DNA of 48,606 nt from Parabacteroides faecis (GTDB lineage Bacteria; Bacteroidota; Bacteroidia; Bacteroidales; Tannerellaceae): positions 1 to 48,606 of the forward strand of contig NZ_BMPB01000024.1 in the NCBI RefSeq assembly GCF_014647375.1, written 5' to 3'. Position 1 is the first letter of the stretch. Each line of letters opens with the position of its first letter. The notes beneath the pieces are model-generated. The model was given only the letters and a program-made list of their open reading frames with translations, did not search any database and had not been told where the DNA came from. Position numbers and translations under genes: made by a program. Positions 1 through 7,231 of the stretch are shown here, one piece after another.

Positions 1-583
1 GATCCCCGACCGATGAGCTTGAAAGAAAAACAGCGCATGACACAGTTTATTTTACGCCCCCCGGTTTCGATATTCTATTTTTCAAAAACATCTACCATAT
101 CTGCCATATATCTTTATATGACTTATAAATCAATTAATATATGAGTGGTGGTAGATGTAAAAACACCTATCACTTTTTACTTGTATCTACCATCTTTTTG
201 TGTTATTTTTGCTCCCATTCCTTAGGAAAGTCGTAGAAATGGGAAAAGTCTCTTCAGGAAGTGCCAGTTTTTCTGCCTGAAAAACTTTAGTTTTCCAAGT
301 AGGAAACAAAAGTTTCGTAGGCAGGAAACTATTGTTTTGTCCCTACGAAACTTTTTGTTCGTGTCGTTTAACGATTTTAGTTGACCACTTGGTGTCTTAT
401 GTATAATACAGGTAGACTCGGTTTGTACTTAATACTACTCCAGGTTGACCCTTTTTATTCTTATAGATGAATTGGGTAGACTTTATTATTCGACAAAAAT
501 AATCAAGCTCCCAATTATCTCTAAAAGAATTATGAAAAAAACACCGCTGAGGTTTGCCATGCTTCTTTCCTTCGGGCTTGGTT
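1..583. other. Intergenic stretch without a recognisable gene
   Basis: I see no credible coding region here; the one short open frame (445-654) overlaps the end of the transposase remnant and resembles nothing. The stretch is AT-rich. It holds a 10-base inverted repeat ACATCTACCA (88-97) / TGGTAGATGT (149-158), a further copy of the ATCTACCAT word at 185-193, and the larger inverted repeat at 303-360 listed separately. It may be the upstream region of a gene lying beyond the window edge. Confidence 0.5.
303..360. repeat. Imperfect 19-base inverted repeat
   Basis: The arms at 303-321 and 342-360 match at 17 of 19 positions when one is reverse-complemented, around a core reading AGTTTCGTAGG. 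A 20-base spacer separates them. The bases just before (about 283-300) add related AAAACTTTAGTTTTCC words. The arrangement resembles a REP-like dispersed intergenic repeat. It is not followed by a clean T-run, so a terminator role is less likely. Confidence 0.55.
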
Positions 584-900
584 TTATCCTGTCTGACTTA
601 TCGTATTCAGCTTTTTTATCGCCTTATCCCTGTAGCTCACCCATCTTTTATTGAGTTCCCCTTTGCGTCCGGCCGCTTGGTAAGGAGTCATACCACCGTC
701 CAAACTCCAATGGGGCGTTCATGGTTATAGAACTTTATGGCAGTTTTACGGCAAACTTTACCTCCGATATCTTAAATACCATACCTCTAAGAAGCGTTCT
801 TTATTGTATTGTTCACCCGTTCAGCAACGGCATTATCTTTCGGATTGCCGCCTTCTGTCATGCTGATAGATATCTTGCATTCTCCGTTGGCACATTGGTA
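584..900 (-). pseudogene. IS3-family transposase (OrfB), C-terminal remnant
   Basis: Read on the minus strand, the sequence gives ISMTEGGNPKDNAVAERVNN, the signature around the last acidic residue of the IS3-family DDE integrase core. After a frame change it continues with a YNHERP motif, an SLDGGMTPYQAAG-like segment and the terminal WVSYRDKAIKK helix before a stop at 584-586. The reading frame is broken at least three times, near 793, 744-748 and 711-714, each looking like a single-base change in a short homopolymer or run. The N-terminal part of the transposase and the first reading frame are missing, and I could not find terminal inverted repeats. It is a dead insertion-sequence fragment directly upstream of the Rpn-family gene, whose promoter starts just beyond it. 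Confidence 0.8.
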
Positions 901-936
901 TATTGGCAAATTATTAATAAGATTATCCCTTATTAT

Positions 937-968
937 TTCTCGTTGTACATGAATAATACGTATATTTG
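937..968 (+). promoter_or_regulatory. Promoter of the Rpn-family nuclease gene
   Basis: TATATTTG at 961-968 is a perfect match to the Bacteroidetes -7 element TAnnTTTG. A weak -33 element (TTTC) lies about 21 bases upstream. The predicted start of transcription near 974 leaves a leader of about 23 bases before the ATG at 997. This argues against the longer open frame that begins at 721. Confidence 0.5.
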
Positions 969-996
969 TAGAGCTATTAACATAAAACACTTAATT

Positions 997-1971
997 ATGA
1001 GAGAATTAGATCCTAAAGCTATGGCAGAGAATGAACGACAAGAGTTGCAAGACCGGTATATCCGCTTCGATTGGGCAGTGAAGCGCCTGTTGCGCCAGAA
1101 GGCCAACTTCGGTGTGCTCGAGGGTTTCCTTACCGTCATGCTGCGTGAAGAGGTCAAGATCCTTGAAATCCTCGAAAGCGAAGGCAACCGGGAGAGTGCC
1201 GATGACAAATTTAACCGTGTCGACATCAAGGCCAAGAACAGTAAAGGCGAGATCATCATCGTTGAAATACAGAACACCCGCGAAGTACATTATCTCGAAC
1301 GCATCCTCTACGGTGTAGCCAAAGCCATTACCGAACATATCTCGCTGGGCGAAGGCTATCAGAATGTAAAGAAAGTCTACTCCATCAGCATCCTCTATTT
1401 CGACCTGGGTGTGGGGACGGATTATATCTACCACGGGCAAAACCATTTCACGGGAGTACATACCGGCGACCGCCTGCGAATTAACACCCGCGACCGTGAT
1501 GCTGTGATCACCCGCCTGCCGGCGGAGATCTTCCCCGAATACATCTTGGTTCGCGTGAACGAGTTCGATAAAATAGCCATGACGCCGCTTGACGAATGGA
1601 TCGAATATCTGAAAGACGGTACGATCCGCCCGGATACGACAGCTCCGGGTCTTCGTGAAGCCCGCGAGAAATTGAAATACTACTCCATGTCTGCGGTTGA
1701 ACGACATGCCTACGATGAACATCTGAACGCGATCATGATCCAGAACGATGTGCTCGACACCGCCAAATGGGAAGGCCGGATCGAAGGGCTGGCCGAAGGG
1801 GAAGCTAAAGGAAAAACAGAAGGTCTTGCTGAGGGGAAAGCAGAAGGACTTGCTGAAGGGAAAGCGGAAGCTTTACGCCAAGCCGCAACCAATATGAAAC
1901 GTATGGGGATGGCAGTTGCCAACATTGCCGGCTGTACGGGATTGTCGGCAGAGGAAATAGAGAAGTTATAG
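997..1971 (+). CDS. Rpn family / PD-(D/E)XK nuclease family transposase
   Basis: This 324-residue protein belongs to the Rpn (recombination-promoting nuclease, YhgA-like) group, often annotated as a PD-(D/E)XK nuclease family transposase. The nuclease core is visible in the N-terminal half: the segment VDIKAKNSKGEIIIVEIQNT carries the D...ExQ arrangement of the active site. Family members are known as DNA endonucleases; the cellular role here is not known. From about residue 255 the protein turns into a charged, helical tail with tandem GLAEGKAE repeats, then a short TIAGxTGLSxEEIxxL-type ending (here ANIAGCTGLSAEEIEKL). The open frame extends upstream to 721, but that part overlaps the transposase remnant; the ATG at 997 sits just after a promoter and begins the conserved sequence. 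A second gene of the same type ends the window on the other strand. Confidence 0.85.
   Translation: MRELDPKAMAENERQELQDRYIRFDWAVKRLLRQKANFGVLEGFLTVMLREEVKILEILESEGNRESADDKFNRVDIKAKNSKGEIIIVEIQNTREVHYLERILYGVAKAITEHISLGEGYQNVKKVYSISILYFDLGVGTDYIYHGQNHFTGVHTGDRLRINTRDRDAVITRLPAEIFPEYILVRVNEFDKIAMTPLDEWIEYLKDGTIRPDTTAPGLREAREKLKYYSMSAVERHAYDEHLNAIMIQNDVLDTAKWEGRIEGLAEGEAKGKTEGLAEGKAEGLAEGKAEALRQAATNMKRMGMAVANIAGCTGLSAEEIEKL
1786..1869 (+). repeat. In-frame tandem repeat in the Rpn-family gene
   Basis: Two adjacent 24-base units at 1822-1845 and 1846-1869 match at 21 of 24 positions and each encode GLAEGKAE. A related, more diverged unit of 36 bases precedes them. The unit length is a multiple of three, so gain or loss of a copy would lengthen or shorten the tail without breaking the frame. 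Confidence 0.85.
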
Positions 1972-1991
1972 AAAAAGGTGAAACCTTTTTC
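1971..1991 (+). terminator. Hairpin at the end of the Rpn-family gene
   Basis: A perfect 9-base stem, GAAAAAGGT paired with ACCTTTTTC, closes a three-base loop and begins at the last base of the stop codon. The T-run lies inside the right arm, so its strength as an intrinsic terminator is uncertain. Confidence 0.5.
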
Positions 1992-2590
1992 AGTTGACAA
2001 GTGACAGTTGACAGGTAGGCTTCGCAGTCCAATAATGAGTCAATGTACCAATTTAGAAAAAAACCTTAGTTTTATGAAGGCGGTCCTCTTTCTGTCAGGA
2101 TATGATAAACAGGTAGTAAGCCTGCAAAGTGGCAGTTGTGACAGATAAAATAAATCTGCGGTCGCTAATAGCTTTTTGCTCACTTCGATGGATAAGTTCC
2201 AGGTCACAATATCCGACATTTCAGAGATGAGCGTCATTCACTGAGACCAAACCTGAAGACTTCCATCTTATAGCCTGTCGTGCGCCACATCGTGTTTATC
2301 CCCCAAACAGAGGCATTTGTTGCGTAAATAGTGTTGTTTTGTTTATAATCCTCTTATTTCGGAAAATTATGACTGTTTTTCTTGTTGATTCGGAAAACCT
2401 CTTTACCCTTGCAACGATTCCGTAGTGGGCAGCGGCTCGCAATGAACAGTTTCAATTACATATTGTAAGCATTTTACGAAGATTATTCCTAACATAAAAT
2501 CTAGCAAATTTTAAACACACCGGAGTAATGGACAGTAAATGCTTGCGCTGACTATGTATAAGTGTATCTACCATTTTATATGGGAGGATT
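1992..2590. other. Gap without a recognisable gene
   Basis: About 600 bases lie between the Rpn-family gene and the next coding-like stretch. Short open frames occur on the minus strand but none resembles a known protein. A 9-base direct repeat CAGTTGACA occurs at 1991-1999 and 2005-2013, and another TATCTACCAT word at 2565-2574 matches those near the left window edge. It could be decayed DNA, but nothing identifies its source. Confidence 0.4.
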
Positions 2591-2980
2591 ATGTTATATA
2601 GTATAAGCGCAGGCACAGATAGCGGAAAGGCTGAAGGAGAACTGGGTAAATATCTGGGTGCCGGTATTTCTGCAGCTGCTAGTGGTTTGAGTAATTTCGA
2701 ATTCCTTGCACAGGGTACAGCTGTAGTCAACCTGTCTACTCCTCAGTATCAGTTTGTTATTTCTGAAGTAAATACGGAAACAAACGAGATTACTTTCACA
2801 AACCGTGAAACAAAAGAAGGCTTTACATGCTTGTTGGATACAACAGCTACGGTCGGTGTATATAATGTAGTGAGTATAACAAAAACAGGAAATGCTGATC
2901 CTACAGCAGTTAAAGTGGCTAACCTGACTACTGTCGGTAAGTATGACTTTACTACTTCTATCAATATGACAGGTAAAAAC
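2591..2980 (+). pseudogene. Fragment of a probable secreted protein (DUF6383-like, uncertain)
   Basis: About 130 codons have a protein-like composition: a Gly/Ala/Ser-rich start, then an alternating hydrophobic and polar pattern typical of beta-strands (for example QYQFVISEVNTETNEITFTN). The style is like the middle of large Parabacteroides secreted proteins of the DUF6383 type, but I cannot confirm the family. There is no signal peptide. The open frame continues to 3106, yet from about 2981 it runs through a terminator hairpin and into the 3' end of the oppositely oriented GH2 gene, so that part is unlikely to be genuine coding sequence. The best reading is a piece of a larger gene that has lost both ends. 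The alternative is a small unknown gene starting at ATG 2591. Confidence 0.4.
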
Positions 2981-3011
2981 AAAGCCCCGGCGGAATTACT
3001 GCCGGGGCTTT
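2981..3011 (-). terminator. Intrinsic terminator of the GH2 gene
   Basis: A perfect 11-base GC-rich stem (AAAGCCCCGGC / GCCGGGGCTTT) closes a 9-base loop. On the minus strand it is followed by GTTTTT, and it lies about 40 bases past the GH2 stop codon. On the plus strand the tail is weaker, so it acts mainly for the GH2 gene. Confidence 0.85.
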
Positions 3012-3049
3012 CGCTATTAATATATAAAGGAAAGTATCGTTCTATTCTC

Positions 3050-6000
3050 TTATTCACTCAGGATCGTAAGTTCTGCCCCTGTGGCAAAATCTTGTCCGTT
3101 TTGTGAGCTTAATGCTGTGAAACGGATATAACGTCCTTTTACCGGTTTGTCAAAGAGGACTTTCTTTTCATCCCGGTTATTGGCGAATATGCCTTTGCTA
3201 ACAGGTTCCCCCCAGTTCTTGCCGTCCTGGCTTACCTGAATGGAATATTCTTTGATATTGCCATTGTTGCTGTCTTTGCGCGGCATATAGATAAAGCCTT
3301 TGAAAGCCTTCTCTTCACCGGCGTCCAGATCTACCCAGTGCGGATATTTGGCAACGGTAACAGAATACATACTGTGCCAGATCGTGTTCGGATCGCCGTC
3401 TACCAAATGCTTGGCATCCCCTTCACCCACTTCTTCACTGCTGGCATAAATCACTTCCGTCTGAATACTTTCCAGTTTGTTGAAAGTCTTCACCGACTTG
3501 ATCTCCGGGTTATTCTTCAGCCAGGCTGTGATCGTTCCGCCTTCCCGCATAGGAATTGCTTCGGTATATTCTTTTGCTTTCTTGTCCTTATTGATTGTGT
3601 AACAGAAAACAGCCTCTTTGTCGATAGACGACAATTCAACCAACCCTGTACGGCTGCGGGTAATGGAGAAAGGAATGTCGCCGGCAGCCGATACCTGTGC
3701 CGCAGCCGACAAATCCGGTGAAGCCGGACGGATGATGAAACCGATATTGTTTTGTCCGGCAAACACACGGTCATGGATCAGCGGGCCACCCTGACCGCAA
3801 CTGTTGCCTCCCAGACCTGTAACGGCCAGGTCGAGATGCAGATACGTATCACCGGCTTTCGGTAATTGATACGGATGTCCTGCCAATGTCAGGTCGAGTG
3901 CTGTGTATTGTAATGCCGAAGTAGAGAGACGGTCGGTTGCTACAAAGATGGCTCCCTTACCTGCCTTGTCGGTCAGTGCACACCAGCGTACATCTTCGTG
4001 ATTACCCATATCCTGGGGTTTCGGGAAGTTTACGAACTGATCGGCTACAGTCGAACGGTATGTTTCGATGAACTGTCCGGCTTTGCGGTCGGCGTAGTTT
4101 TCAACGGGACCTCGTCCGTAATAGGTGTAGTTTTCGTAACGTTGAGGAACTCTCATCACATACCCCAGACGTGGCAGAACCAGACTCGGGTTGTTGGAAG
4201 TAATGCTTGCCTGCAATTCGATGGAGCCGTCGCGGTAGATCGTCCATACCTGGTCGGTAGTGAATTTGAAGTCGTCTTCGCCGAATACTTTGTCGGTCAG
4301 TTCTTCTACTTTATTTTTACCGCTCGATGTTCCGCCTAATATCTTGGCTGCATTAGGAGCTTGCGACTCAACAGTATAGAACAATGCGACAGCACCGTCT
4401 TTCCTCTTGATCATTTTGAAGGAAGTCGCTTTATGTTTCAGATTGTGCAGTCCGGCTTCAAACCAGCTTCCGTAGAACCAGTTGTCGTTGTTGGTGAAGG
4501 CACGGAAAGCATCCAGTTTCGGACCGTTACCGTCGGTGATAATGGTTTCGCCTCCATAGTTCAGGCTGTAGATCGTTCCTGTTTCATTGTCGAATTTGGC
4601 GACGAAGTTATCTCCTTTGATTGTGAGGCGATGGTCGGCCTGTATCTCGATAACCGGTTCTCCGGCAGAGGCATTCGCCACTTCGCTGATCGCGGGTTTA
4701 CCTGTTGCTGCTTTTACCGGAAGTTGTTCTTCCGCCATTACGTAGCCTTTTGGAGCCCATGGTGTATTATCGTTCAACAGGAATTGGATTTTGACGAAAT
4801 ATTCGTTGTCGGCCTTCAATTTACTGTATGTATAAGGTACGGAAACCTGTACGCGGGTACGTGGTGCCACTTTGCCCGGATTCAGTGAACCGTTTTCCAC
4901 TTCTTTGCCGTTTTCATAAAGCGACCATTTGACATCGTAGCCGGATAAGTCGTTGAAATAGTATTTGTTGAATATCTCGAAAAGACCTTTTTCCGTATTG
5001 ACTTCCGATACACCGATATGCTGGTATACTTTCTTTACTTCATAATATTGCGGTTTCGGCTCCAGGTCGCCGAATACGATACCGTTCATTACGAACTGCC
5101 CGTCGTTCGGCGTATCGCCGAAGTCACCTCCGTAAGCCAGATAACGTTTGCCATCCGGAGTGTAGTTATAGAGAGACTGGTCTACCCAGTCCCAGATAGC
5201 GCCGCCGCAGAAGAAATTGGTCGATTCCATGGCATCCCAATAGTCGATCAGGTTACCGCAGGCATTTCCCATCGAATGGGCGTATTCAGAGATGTGGAAC
5301 GGATATTTGATATCATAATCGCCTTTCACGGCACCGCGTACCCATGAGATGGAAGGGTACTGATTGGAGCCCATGTCTACGATATCATTATTTCGTTCAT
5401 ATTGGACGGGACGTGACAGGTCTACTTTCTTCAGTGCGTTGTAAGCTTCTACAAAATTCGGTCCCGGACCGGCTTCATTTCCTAATGACCAGATCACAAT
5501 AGACGGGTTGTTGATATTGGCATGTACCATTTCCAATACACGGGCCACATGTGCATCCCTCCATTCTTTCGGATGAGACAGAGAGGCGGCACCATAATAG
5601 TATTCGTGCGATTCGATGTTTGCTTCATCTTCCAGGTAGAGCCCGTATTTATTACACAGATAATACCAGTACGGATCATCCGGATAATGGGAGTTGCGGA
5701 CATGGTTGATATTGGCACGTTTCATCAGCATGACTTCATCTTCCATCATTTTACGGGTGATGGCGTGGCCTACTGCCGGATTGCTTTCGTGACGGTTGAC
5801 ACCTTTCAGTTTAACCGTTTTGCCGTTTACATAGTAGTAACGTCCTGCCAATCCGAATTCGTCTTCCGAAGCAGGCGTGTCTTTGATCTCTACTTTGCGG
5901 AAGCCGACAATCGTAGAGAAGGTTTCTATCGTACGGCCTTTTTTGTCTTTCAGTTCTCCGACCAATGTATAGCGGTATGGCTGTTCTGCAGACCATTTAT

Positions 6001-7072
6001 TCGGGTTTTGTATTTTTAAAACAGCTTCGGTCCCGATTTCCTGTCCGGCTGCCAGTACAGGGACGGGAACGGATGCCGTTACATTTTCTACTTTTGTATT
6101 CTCATCGGAATATAGTTTGTTGGCGTATAGCGAGTAGGTCAGTGAATAATCTTTGGCTGCCTTTTTCCCCAGATTGCGGATATCGGCGCAGATGGTCAGC
6201 GAACCGTCTGTGTAAGTCGTATTCAGGTCGGGAGTAGCGACCAGGTCGCGGACATGCAGTTGAGGAACGGCAGTCAACGAAACATTGCGGTAAATACCCG
6301 GCAGGCGGAACATATCCTGTGCTTCCAGGAACGAACCGTCCGAACTGCGATAGACCTCGGCTGCCACTATATTCGTCCCTTTTACCAGGTGGGGAGTGAT
6401 ATTGAAGCTGGCCGTATTGCGTGAGTTTTTGGAGAAACCTACATAGTGGCCGTTTATCCAGAGATAGAAGAAAGAATCCACTCCGTCGAAGTTGATAAAG
6501 ACTTCTTTTCCTTCCCAGTCTTTGGGAATAGTGAACTCGCGGCGATAGGAACCTACTTCGTTACGATGTTTGAAAGTCGTCCAGTTTTCGGGCGGCGTAC
6601 GCATCACACCGCCGCGCCAGTCGTCGACTGCCACTTTATGCTGGAAGATAACGGGCTGGTTCACATAGATAGGTGTCCCGTATTTCTGTGTTCCGTCTTT
6701 CTGAAGACCGACGATATTCCAGCTCGACGGTACGGGGATATTATCCCAACCCGATACGTCGAAGTTCGTCTGGTAGAAATCTTTCGGACGTTCTTCGGGA
6801 GTCGGTACCCAGTTGAATTTCCAGTCTCCGTTCAGCGATTGCCAGTAAGTACTGTTTTCCGGTAGTACTTTCCGGGCGCTTTCCTGATCCTGGAAAGAGA
6901 AGAAATAGGCATGGGGTTGTTCTTTGTTCAGCGCAATGTTTTCGGGCGATTCCCATTCATTCCCTTTTGGCGCTTGTTCTGTGGCATACTGGTAGCCTTT
7001 CAATGGCTCTACTATCGCATGACTTTGTAGGGTAAAGCAGCATAGTAACAGGCATAATGTACTTTTTTGCAT
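3050..7072 (-). CDS. GH2 beta-galactosidase with C-terminal F5/8 type C domain
   Basis: This 1340-residue exported enzyme belongs to glycoside hydrolase family 2 and most likely removes terminal beta-galactose from glycans. In order it has a signal peptide (MQKSTLCLLLCCFTLQSHA), the jelly-roll sugar-binding domain, an Ig-like domain, the TIM barrel, a further Ig-like region, the large C-terminal beta-galactosidase domain, and from about residue 1200 an F5/8 type C (discoidin-like) carbohydrate-binding domain. The catalytic acid/base is E533 in WSLGNEAG and the nucleophile E596 in HISEYAHSMGN. The open frame extends upstream to 7189, but a TACTTTTG -7 element at 7113-7106 and the signal peptide both support the start at 7072. 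Ordinary LacZ is about 1020 residues, so the extra length is the discoidin-like module. Divergent from the patatin gene; not in an operon with PUL1. Substrate specificity within GH2 is an inference. Confidence 0.92.
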   Translation of the reverse strand: MQKSTLCLLLCCFTLQSHAIVEPLKGYQYATEQAPKGNEWESPENIALNKEQPHAYFFSFQDQESARKVLPENSTYWQSLNGDWKFNWVPTPEERPKDFYQTNFDVSGWDNIPVPSSWNIVGLQKDGTQKYGTPIYVNQPVIFQHKVAVDDWRGGVMRTPPENWTTFKHRNEVGSYRREFTIPKDWEGKEVFINFDGVDSFFYLWINGHYVGFSKNSRNTASFNITPHLVKGTNIVAAEVYRSSDGSFLEAQDMFRLPGIYRNVSLTAVPQLHVRDLVATPDLNTTYTDGSLTICADIRNLGKKAAKDYSLTYSLYANKLYSDENTKVENVTASVPVPVLAAGQEIGTEAVLKIQNPNKWSAEQPYRYTLVGELKDKKGRTIETFSTIVGFRKVEIKDTPASEDEFGLAGRYYYVNGKTVKLKGVNRHESNPAVGHAITRKMMEDEVMLMKRANINHVRNSHYPDDPYWYYLCNKYGLYLEDEANIESHEYYYGAASLSHPKEWRDAHVARVLEMVHANINNPSIVIWSLGNEAGPGPNFVEAYNALKKVDLSRPVQYERNNDIVDMGSNQYPSISWVRGAVKGDYDIKYPFHISEYAHSMGNACGNLIDYWDAMESTNFFCGGAIWDWVDQSLYNYTPDGKRYLAYGGDFGDTPNDGQFVMNGIVFGDLEPKPQYYEVKKVYQHIGVSEVNTEKGLFEIFNKYYFNDLSGYDVKWSLYENGKEVENGSLNPGKVAPRTRVQVSVPYTYSKLKADNEYFVKIQFLLNDNTPWAPKGYVMAEEQLPVKAATGKPAISEVANASAGEPVIEIQADHRLTIKGDNFVAKFDNETGTIYSLNYGGETIITDGNGPKLDAFRAFTNNDNWFYGSWFEAGLHNLKHKATSFKMIKRKDGAVALFYTVESQAPNAAKILGGTSSGKNKVEELTDKVFGEDDFKFTTDQVWTIYRDGSIELQASITSNNPSLVLPRLGYVMRVPQRYENYTYYGRGPVENYADRKAGQFIETYRSTVADQFVNFPKPQDMGNHEDVRWCALTDKAGKGAIFVATDRLSTSALQYTALDLTLAGHPYQLPKAGDTYLHLDLAVTGLGGNSCGQGGPLIHDRVFAGQNNIGFIIRPASPDLSAAAQVSAAGDIPFSITRSRTGLVELSSIDKEAVFCYTINKDKKAKEYTEAIPMREGGTITAWLKNNPEIKSVKTFNKLESIQTEVIYASSEEVGEGDAKHLVDGDPNTIWHSMYSVTVAKYPHWVDLDAGEEKAFKGFIYMPRKDSNNGNIKEYSIQVSQDGKNWGEPVSKGIFANNRDEKKVLFDKPVKGRYIRFTALSSQNGQDFATGAELTILSE

Positions 7073-7105
7073 ATTGAGTGTTTTTCTATAGTGAGAATAC
7101 TGGTT

Positions 7106-7113
7106 CAAAAGTA
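7106..7113 (-). promoter_or_regulatory. -7 element upstream of the GH2 gene
   Basis: On the minus strand this reads TACTTTTG, a match to TAnnTTTG. It lies about 34 bases before the chosen start codon at 7072. No good -33 element is visible, so the call rests on the -7 box and its position. Confidence 0.4.
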
Positions 7114-7182
7114 GTACATTTATCGGAGAGGATAATGGCTTATTTACTATTTTTATGTACTTATCGGCTTTGAAGTGATTTG

Positions 7183-7214
7183 TTTGCATCTTTGATATAA
7201 ACCGATTACATTTG
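7183..7214 (+). promoter_or_regulatory. Promoter of the patatin gene
   Basis: TTTG (7183-7186), a 20-base spacer and TACATTTG (7207-7214) form a full match to the Bacteroidetes -33/-7 promoter. Transcription would start near 7220, giving a very short leader before the ATG at 7232. Confidence 0.65.
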
Positions 7215-7231
7215 TCATAAATAGAGTGGAG

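Noticed and set aside
445-654. Possible 69-residue protein
   Set aside because: It overlaps the transposase remnant on the other strand, has a low-complexity hydrophobic make-up and resembles no family.
721-996. N-terminal extension of the Rpn-family protein
   Set aside because: It overlaps the IS3 remnant on the other strand, has no family resemblance and lies upstream of the promoter element at 961-968.
1991-2013. CAGTTGACA direct repeats as an attachment site
   Set aside because: The units are only 9 bases, adjacent to each other and linked to no integrase gene; chance or a minor repeat is more likely.
2040-2237. Possible 65-residue protein on the minus strand
   Set aside because: No recognisable features, no promoter or signal, and unusual composition; probably chance.
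3338-6865. Several plus-strand open frames inside the GH2 gene
   Set aside because: They are shadows of the GH2 coding sequence; the minus-strand frame has all family motifs.
7226-7231. GTG start two codons upstream for the patatin gene
   Set aside because: The ATG at 7232 gives a normal signal peptide starting MKK, and the promoter leaves almost no leader for the GTG.
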